A stretch of DNA of 64,000 nucleotides from JBMDXB01 sp048594975. GTDB lineage: Bacteria; Acidobacteriota; Vicinamibacteria; Vicinamibacterales; 2-12-FULL-66-21. Of the stretch, positions 58,560 through 64,000 are shown piece after piece. A model generated the notes under the pieces. The model was not told where the DNA came from, searched no databases, and saw only the letters and a program-made list of their open reading frames with translations. Location of the stretch: assembly GCA_048594975.1 (NCBI GenBank), contig JBMDXQ010000067.1, forward strand, positions 62,001 through 126,000, read 5' to 3'. The position numbers and the translations under genes were made by a program. How positions within the stretch are numbered: the stretch's first letter is position 1; each line of letters opens with the position of its first letter.

Positions 58560-60512
58560 ATGCCCCACCTCACCCTCTCCTCGGTCTCGATGGCGTTTGG
58601 CCACCTGCCGCTCTTCGAGGAGGCCAGCCTCCAGGTCGACGCAGGGGAGCGCATCGCGCTGATCGGGCGCAACGGTTCCGGGAAGTCGACCCTGCTGCGG
58701 GTGATCGCGGGAGAGCTGTCCCCGGACGGCGGCGCGATCTGGCGCAGCCCCGGGCTGCGGGTTTCGCGACTCGACCAGGACGTCCCCGCGGCGGCCGACC
58801 GGTCGGTGTTCGACGAGATCGCCGATGGCCTGGGTGACGTCGGCACGCTCGTCGCCGCGTATCACCGTGCGGCCATGGAGGTCGCCGCCGACGGCTCCGG
58901 CATCGGACGGCTCGCCGAGCTGCAGCACCGGCTCGAAGAGCGTGACGGCTGGCGCCTCGAGCAGAAGGTGGAGATGGTGGTCTCCCGGCTGGCGCTGCCG
59001 GCCGACCGTCCGTTGCGCGAGCTCTCCGGCGGCTGGCGGCGCCGGACGATGCTCGGGAAGGCGCTGGTGTCGGCACCTGACCTGCTGCTGCTGGACGAGC
59101 CCACCAACCACCTGGACATCGACGCGATCCGCTGGCTCGAGGAGTACCTGCGCTCGCATCCCGGCGCGCTGCTGTTCGTCACGCACGACCGCGCGTTCCT
59201 GTCGGCGCTTGCCACGCGGATCGTGGAGCTGGACCGCGGAACGCTGTCCTCGTGGCCGGGGACGTACGAGGAGTATCTGCGCAGAAAGGCAGACGCCACC
59301 GAGGCGGAGGCGCGCGAGCTGGCGCGCCTCGACCGAAGACTCGCGCAGGAGGAGGCGTGGGTGCGCCGCGGCGTCAAGGCACGGCGCACGCGCAACGAGG
59401 GCCGCGTGAAAGCGCTGCAGGCGCTGCGCGCCGAGCGCGCGGCGTACCGGACGCAAAGCGGCGCGGCGCGGATGGCCATCGACGCCGCCGACCCGTCAGG
59501 ACGCGTGGTGTTCGAGGCCGAGCACGTCACCAAGCGCTACGGGGTCACGCCGGTCGTGCTGGACTACTCGCAGCGCATCCTGCGCGGCGATCGCGTCGGC
59601 CTCGTCGGGCCGAACGGTGCCGGCAAGACTACCGTGTTGCGCCTCCTCGTCGGCGAGATCGCGCCCGACGAGGGTGTAATCAGGCGCGGCGCGGGGCTGC
59701 AGATCGCCTACTTCGATCAGCAGCGGGAGCAGCTCGATCCCGACCGCAGCGTCGCGGCATCGGTGAGTGACGGCGATACGGTCGTGGTCAACGGCCGGGC
59801 GCGGCACGTCATCGGTTACCTGGCGGATTTCCTCTTCCCACGTGAGCGCGCGCTCTCGCCGGTCCGCTCGCTCTCGGGCGGGGAGCGCAACCGCCTGATG
59901 CTCGCACGGCTGTTCGCGAAGCCGGCCAACGTGCTGGTGAGGGACGAGCCCACCAACGACCTCGACATCGACACGCTCGAGCTGCTCGAGGAGCTCGTCG
60001 CCCAGTTCGACGGCACCGTCCTGCTCGTCAGCCACGACCGCGTCTTCCTCGACAACATCGTGACCAGTACGCTCGCCTTCGGGGGCAACGGTCGGGTGGC
60101 CGAGTACGTCGGCGGGTACGAGGACTACCTGCGGCAGAGCCGCCCCGGAGCCGGGAGCCGGGATGCGGCGCACGCGAAGCCGAGTCCCGCGACGCCCGCG
60201 CCGGAGCAGCGCGTGCGGCCCGACCGGGGCGGGAGCGAGCGGGGGTCGAGACCCACGAGCGGCGAGAACAGCGGACAGCAGGCCGGCAAGAAGAAGCTGT
60301 CCTACAAGGAGCAGCGCGAGCTGGCGTCGCTGCCCGGAGACATCGAGGCGCTCGAGGCCGAGCAGCAGAGGCTCAGGGCCGAAGCGGGGTCGCCGGGGTT
60401 CTACATGGAAACGCCGGTGCACATTCACGCCGTGCTCGCCCGGCTCGAAGCCGTCGCCGCCGAGATCGATGCCGCGCTCGGCCGCTGGATGGAACTGGAA
60501 GAACTCCGATAG
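58560..60512 (+). CDS. ABC-F family ATPase (Uup-like)
   Basis: A 650-residue soluble protein with two ABC domains and no membrane segments. Domain 1 has Walker A GRNGSGKST, signature LSGGWRRRTMLG and Walker B LLLLDEPTNHLD. The linker is long and arginine-rich (about 235-310). Domain 2 has GPNGAGKTT, LSGGERNRLMLARL and VLVRDEPTNDLD, in which the residue before Asp-Glu is Arg rather than the usual hydrophobic. A charged C-terminal region (about 535-650) ends in a coiled coil typical of Uup (LPGDIEALEAEQQRLRAEA). ABC-F proteins act on the ribosome or on branched nucleic acids. Confidence 0.94.
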   Translation: MPHLTLSSVSMAFGHLPLFEEASLQVDAGERIALIGRNGSGKSTLLRVIAGELSPDGGAIWRSPGLRVSRLDQDVPAAADRSVFDEIADGLGDVGTLVAAYHRAAMEVAADGSGIGRLAELQHRLEERDGWRLEQKVEMVVSRLALPADRPLRELSGGWRRRTMLGKALVSAPDLLLLDEPTNHLDIDAIRWLEEYLRSHPGALLFVTHDRAFLSALATRIVELDRGTLSSWPGTYEEYLRRKADATEAEARELARLDRRLAQEEAWVRRGVKARRTRNEGRVKALQALRAERAAYRTQSGAARMAIDAADPSGRVVFEAEHVTKRYGVTPVVLDYSQRILRGDRVGLVGPNGAGKTTVLRLLVGEIAPDEGVIRRGAGLQIAYFDQQREQLDPDRSVAASVSDGDTVVVNGRARHVIGYLADFLFPRERALSPVRSLSGGERNRLMLARLFAKPANVLVRDEPTNDLDIDTLELLEELVAQFDGTVLLVSHDRVFLDNIVTSTLAFGGNGRVAEYVGGYEDYLRQSRPGAGSRDAAHAKPSPATPAPEQRVRPDRGGSERGSRPTSGENSGQQAGKKKLSYKEQRELASLPGDIEALEAEQQRLRAEAGSPGFYMETPVHIHAVLARLEAVAAEIDAALGRWMELEELR

Positions 60513-60601
60513 GGCCCAGGGGCAACGCCATTCCTGTCAAAGGCCGACGCGGGCCAACTACCGAGCGTCCGACTCGCAACTGCGAACCGACCGGGGCGTA
60601 A

Positions 60602-61537
60602 CTACTTCGTGTCCGGGAGCTTGAACCGGGGACTCGACAGGTCTCCAACGTAGCGGATGTGGCGGACGGCGGCGCGCAACACGTACACGCGAAGGTTGTT
60701 GCCGGCCGGGTCGTTCGGCGTGACGAAGAAACCAGGGTCGTGCGGACGGAAGCCGAGCGTCGCGCCGAGCAGCACCTCGCCGTCCAGGAACGTGACCTCG
60801 AGCCGGCGTCCGTGTTGGGGACCGACGAACCAGCGGCGCTCCACGTACTCGGAGTTCCCATCGAAGTCCCGGACGAAGAAGATCGCCTTCAGCTGCTCCA
60901 CCGGAACGAAGATCGGCGGCCCGACCACACCCCCGACGAACGAGGAGAGGTGGAAGTGGCCACGCGAGGGGTGGAAGTCCTGGCTGAAGCCCTTCACCAC
61001 GCCGCCGTCGATGTAGCGGACGACCAGTTTGTTCCAGCCAGCCTGCTCCAGCAGCCCGGTGACCGTCGCCTGGTGCTCCTTGGCCGCCGCCTCGGTTGGG
61101 CTCCCGGCGTTGGGGAACCGGATGGGACGGTCGAACGGACCGGCCCCGCGAAACACCAGGCCGCGATCGATACGCGCCACCTCGCAGCGCAGGACGCTCA
61201 GGCTGACCGTCTCTTCGAGGGTCGGCCCGACCAGGGTCAGCGATACGCGCGAACCCGGCCGCAACGCCCAGCGCGTTTCGATCAGCGCGCCCGTGGCCGA
61301 CAGATCGACGAGCGAGGCGCCGGTTTCGGAGTTCAGGCGGATCGCTTTGAGCCAGGCGAGGTCCTCTGCGGAATACCGCTCGTGCATGCGGCGGTTCCGC
61401 TTGGCTGCTTCCGCGCGTGCGGCGCGATGCAGTATGGCCGGCGGGACGGATGACAGCTCGATCACGGTCTTGTCCTGGTCGAACGCGCGCTGCGTCACGG
61501 ACGATCGTGAGGAGAGCAACGTCGGTGCCACCGACAT
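60602..61537 (-). CDS. PilZ-domain protein
   Basis: A 311-residue soluble protein. A PilZ-like barrel spans about 60-150 (GASLVDLSATGALIETRWALRPGSRVSLTLVG), with an arginine-rich segment just before it (AKRNRRMHERYSA) that could form the c-di-GMP RxxxR site, although the spacing is not ideal. The second half (VVRYIDGGVVKGFSQDFHPSRGHFHLSS; EYVERRWFVGPQHGRRLEVTFLDGEVLLGATLGF) holds one or two SH3-like or small barrel repeats seen in PilZ-associated acidobacterial proteins. The start at 61537 is the best-supported one; upstream in-frame sequence is not homologous. Regulation by c-di-GMP is inferred. Confidence 0.75.
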   Translation of the reverse strand: MSVAPTLLSSRSSVTQRAFDQDKTVIELSSVPPAILHRAARAEAAKRNRRMHERYSAEDLAWLKAIRLNSETGASLVDLSATGALIETRWALRPGSRVSLTLVGPTLEETVSLSVLRCEVARIDRGLVFRGAGPFDRPIRFPNAGSPTEAAAKEHQATVTGLLEQAGWNKLVVRYIDGGVVKGFSQDFHPSRGHFHLSSFVGGVVGPPIFVPVEQLKAIFFVRDFDGNSEYVERRWFVGPQHGRRLEVTFLDGEVLLGATLGFRPHDPGFFVTPNDPAGNNLRVYVLRAAVRHIRYVGDLSSPRFKLPDTK

Positions 61538-61818
61538 CGTCTCACCGCATCCGTATTCACGAAGGAAAAGGAGCGTCGGAACCGCGCGGTCCAGGATTGC
61601 TTCAGCGCGCGCCCCGTTTTGGGACACGTGTATCGGGAAACGTGATCGGCTGCATACAAGAATGTGTGGAGCGAACGGTGTCGAACGGCTACTCGCAAGG
61701 ACCAACCACCACGTGTCGACGGCACCAACCGCCAACCGCACCAGGAACCAACGTCCGACGACCAGCGTCAGGGACCAACCGGGCGTCGGACGATGGACGG
61801 TGGAAGGTGCGCGTTCGC
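61538..61818. other. Intergenic stretch without recognisable features
   Basis: A 281-base gap between two leftward genes. It contains no convincing gene, terminator or repeat; a degenerate short-word pattern (CCAACC...CCAACG) appears near 61700-61770. The promoter for the PilZ gene should lie here. Confidence 0.5.
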
Positions 61819-64000
61819 CTACCTGGCCGTAGGCAGCTGGGCGTTGGGCGCTGAGTCGAACACGTCGACCCAGCGTTCCATCTCGGCGCGCATCGTGTGC
61901 GCGAAGCGATCTTCGACGAAGACGTTCAGCAGACGCAGCGCGCGGTCGGCGGCGCGGAACGTAGGAATCCCGGCGCGCTGCAGCTCGCGCACGAGCGGGT
62001 CGTAGAGCGGCCCGGCGTCGACCACGGCGACCCATGGTTTGGAGCACTCGGCGCGGACGCGTGCGAGCCGGCGCGCGATCGAGCCGTCACGCAGCAGGTC
62101 CTCGCCGTGCTGCGGCGATGCCGGCAGGGTGTTGAGCGCCGGCGTGGCGGGCACGCACCCGACGATGCCCACGTCCACGTGCTCGTCCTCGAGGATCCGC
62201 CGCACCGCCGCCTCGTACCCCGCATCGTCGGTGATCGGCGTGAGATCCAGCGGGTTGTGCACGTCGACGACGGTCGAGAGGCGCGACATCTCGAGCAGCG
62301 TCGAGAGCCGCGCGCGCGTTTCATCGGTCAGCGCCGCCAGCTCGAGCTCCCCGAGGTTGTCGGCGATCGCCACGCACTCGTACCCGGCGTTCGAGACCGC
62401 CCCGAGCCGCCGGCCGTAGACCGGGCGCGACTGCAGCAGCGTGAAGAGCGCGATCAGATCGGTGAAGTCGTCGAGCGTCTCGGCGACGATGGCGCCGGCG
62501 GTGCGGGCGAGCTCGCGCGTGACCGTATAGTCGCCCGCGACCGACGCGGTGTGGCTCGCGGTGGCCTGGGCGCCCGCCGCCGTGCGCCCCGCGCGGTAGA
62601 GCACGACCGTCGAACCGCCCGCCGTGATCCGCCGGATCGCGTCGAGCGTAGCCGCGCCGTCGAGCGTCCGGAAACCTTCCACGTAGACGCCGAACACCCG
62701 CAACTCGGGATCGTCCTCGAGGTACGCGAGGTAATCGGCGATCGTCAGGTCCATCTGGTTGCCGACGGTAATGCAGTAACGCGGCCGGATCGCCGCCAGG
62801 CGCGTCATCCGCGACGCGGCGAACGCGCCGCTCTGCGCGACGATTGCCAGCGGCGACGGCGCGCCGCCCGCCGTCCCCAGCTTGTAGTCCGGCAGGAACA
62901 TCGTGTCGTAGCGCCCGGGGTGTGACTGGATCCCGAGGCAGTTGCCGCCGTTGACCACCGGCCCCTGCCACTCGCTGCGGCGGGACTGCATGAGCGCGCG
63001 GTGCATGTCGCCCACCAGGGCATCGGTGCCCGCCTTCTCCTCGAGACCGCCCGGGATCACGATGACGCTTTCCGCCTTGCGGTGCTCGATCGCCTCGATC
63101 AGCGCCTCCGGGACGTGGACCGCGGGAATGCTGAGCACCAGGAGATCCACCGGCGCCGGCAGCGCCGCAATCGACGGCACGGCCTGGCACCCTTCGATCT
63201 CCGCCGTGGACGGCTTGATGACGAAAATCGACCCGCGCTCGAAGCCCTCGCGCAGGAGGTTGTTGAGGATGACGTGACCCGGGTTCAGGCTCGTCGAAAC
63301 GCCCGCCACCGCGATGGTGCGCGGCATGAGGAGATGGCGGAGCTTGTGCGACGGACGCGGCGGCGCGACGTGCAGCGGGTCGTACCCGACGATCGCGAGC
63401 ACGTCCAGCGCCACGAGCTCGCCCTGGTGCACCACGAGCGGGTTCACCTCGATCGCGCGCAGCCCTTCCGGCCGGCACTCCGCGGCCAGCGTGCACAGGC
63501 GCGCTACCGCCTCCCGCAGCCGCGTCACCGTCGTGCGCGCGGGCTGGTTGCGGAGCCGGCCGGTCGCGAGCGGCGTGAAGAGCAGGCGCGCGATCGCGGC
63601 CTCGATCGCGCTGGCGCTGGTGCGGCCCGGCGAGAACACCGCGACGTCGCGCCCCGGCCGGACGCCGCCGGCGAGGAACTCCGTGGCCACGCCGCCGGCG
63701 CCGATCGACACGACCGGACCGAACTGGTCGGTCCAGCGCAGTCCCAGCAGCCACTCGCCGCCGGGCGAGGGATCGTAGGGGATGAACTCCGCGATCGAGA
63801 AGCCGTCCACCGCGTGTGCGGCCAGCCGGGTGGTCATCGCCGCGATCGCCGCGGCGACCGCATCGCGCGTGCTCTCCACGACCGCGACGCCGCCGACGTC
63901 GGTCTTGTGCGGGATCTCGGCCGAGACGACCTTGACGACGAGGCGGGCGGTGCCGAGCACCGCCAGGTCGAGCAGCTCGGCTTCCGCCGCGGTCGCGGCG
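61819..64000 (-). CDS. ADP-forming acyl-CoA synthetase with ATP-grasp domain first (N-terminus outside window)
   Basis: At least 726 residues; the frame is open to the right edge, so the start is missing. The visible order is an ATP-grasp_5 domain (VVKVVSAEIPHKTDVGGVAV; GGEWLLGLRWTDQFGPVVSIGAGG), then a CoA-binding Rossmann domain near residue 225 (RTIAVAGVSTSLNPGHVILNNLLREGFERGSIFVIKP). Succinyl-CoA-ligase-like domains follow (GNCLGIQSHPGRYDTMFLP; TVGNQMDLTIADYLAYLEDDPELRVFGVYVEGF). In the usual acetate-CoA ligase fusions the CoA-binding domain precedes ATP-grasp, so this is the reversed order. It should interconvert acyl-CoA plus ADP/Pi and acid plus ATP; substrate unknown. Confidence 0.88.
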   Translation of the reverse strand, partial: AATAAEAELLDLAVLGTARLVVKVVSAEIPHKTDVGGVAVVESTRDAVAAAIAAMTTRLAAHAVDGFSIAEFIPYDPSPGGEWLLGLRWTDQFGPVVSIGAGGVATEFLAGGVRPGRDVAVFSPGRTSASAIEAAIARLLFTPLATGRLRNQPARTTVTRLREAVARLCTLAAECRPEGLRAIEVNPLVVHQGELVALDVLAIVGYDPLHVAPPRPSHKLRHLLMPRTIAVAGVSTSLNPGHVILNNLLREGFERGSIFVIKPSTAEIEGCQAVPSIAALPAPVDLLVLSIPAVHVPEALIEAIEHRKAESVIVIPGGLEEKAGTDALVGDMHRALMQSRRSEWQGPVVNGGNCLGIQSHPGRYDTMFLPDYKLGTAGGAPSPLAIVAQSGAFAASRMTRLAAIRPRYCITVGNQMDLTIADYLAYLEDDPELRVFGVYVEGFRTLDGAATLDAIRRITAGGSTVVLYRAGRTAAGAQATASHTASVAGDYTVTRELARTAGAIVAETLDDFTDLIALFTLLQSRPVYGRRLGAVSNAGYECVAIADNLGELELAALTDETRARLSTLLEMSRLSTVVDVHNPLDLTPITDDAGYEAAVRRILEDEHVDVGIVGCVPATPALNTLPASPQHGEDLLRDGSIARRLARVRAECSKPWVAVVDAGPLYDPLVRELQRAGIPTFRAADRALRLLNVFVEDRFAHTMRAEMERWVDVFDSAPNAQLPTAR

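Overview
The window is GC-rich (by eye about two thirds G+C) and densely coded on both strands. Its gene content suggests an acidobacterium, most likely of the Vicinamibacteria type. It has an ADOP-type MacB/FtsX permease, carboxypeptidase-regulatory-domain secreted proteins, a sortilin/VPS10-type BNR-repeat protein, a gluzincin-TolB-barrel fusion, DUF5668/LiaF-like membrane proteins and a SCO1 protein with a CusF-like domain. This is inferred from families; there is no rRNA gene to confirm it. No tRNA, rRNA, CRISPR array, phage or transposase gene was found. Both ends of the window cut through genes.

Layout. 1-3.4 kb: an aldehyde dehydrogenase (5' truncated), a kynureninase-like PLP enzyme and a 3-hydroxyacyl-CoA dehydrogenase, co-oriented. 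3.4-4.3 kb: a cupredoxin-like lipoprotein and a frameshifted paralogue. 4.6-9.6 kb: a tight minus-strand operon running outer-membrane barrel, type-1-copper-like periplasmic protein, sensor kinase, sigma-54 response regulator. 9.7-11.2 kb: ferredoxin, then an isolated nuoB-nuoI pair. 11.3-17.2 kb: glycosyltransferase-like membrane protein, thioesterase, lone zinc-finger anti-sigma-like protein and a 1062-residue metallopeptidase/TolB/barrel protein. 17.7-19.9 kb: ECF sigma, anti-sigma, TlpA-like thioredoxin and a small unknown. 19.9-29.3 kb: SPFH protein with a ribbon-helix-helix partner, M28-type peptidase, a phospholipase-D operon, SCO1/transglutaminase pair and an RRM protein. 29.5-36.8 kb: orphan ABC ATPase, ADOP permease, two LiaF-like proteins and a LytS/LytTR two-component system. 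36.8-44.3 kb: a TetR-controlled HlyD/ABC/TolC/ABC-2 efflux operon resembling ybhGFSR. 44.5-64 kb: assorted envelope and housekeeping genes, ending in an ADP-forming acyl-CoA synthetase cut by the window edge.

The most unusual signal is non-coding. Inverted arrays of a 7-nt word (GAATGCY on one strand, CATTCRG on the other), ending in TGTCAATG/CATTGACA, occur at six loci, usually within a few bases of a start or stop codon. One 685-bp copy (47590-48274) encloses a frameshifted four-helix-bundle (S23/IVP-type) gene, a 93-bp copy at 13557-13649 is little more than two inverted arms, and one copy appears to encode part of a signal peptide. They look like a family of non-autonomous, MITE-like elements. 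A second inverted-repeat family (CCACGGAGGCC words) has at least two copies, and other short-period intergenic arrays are present.
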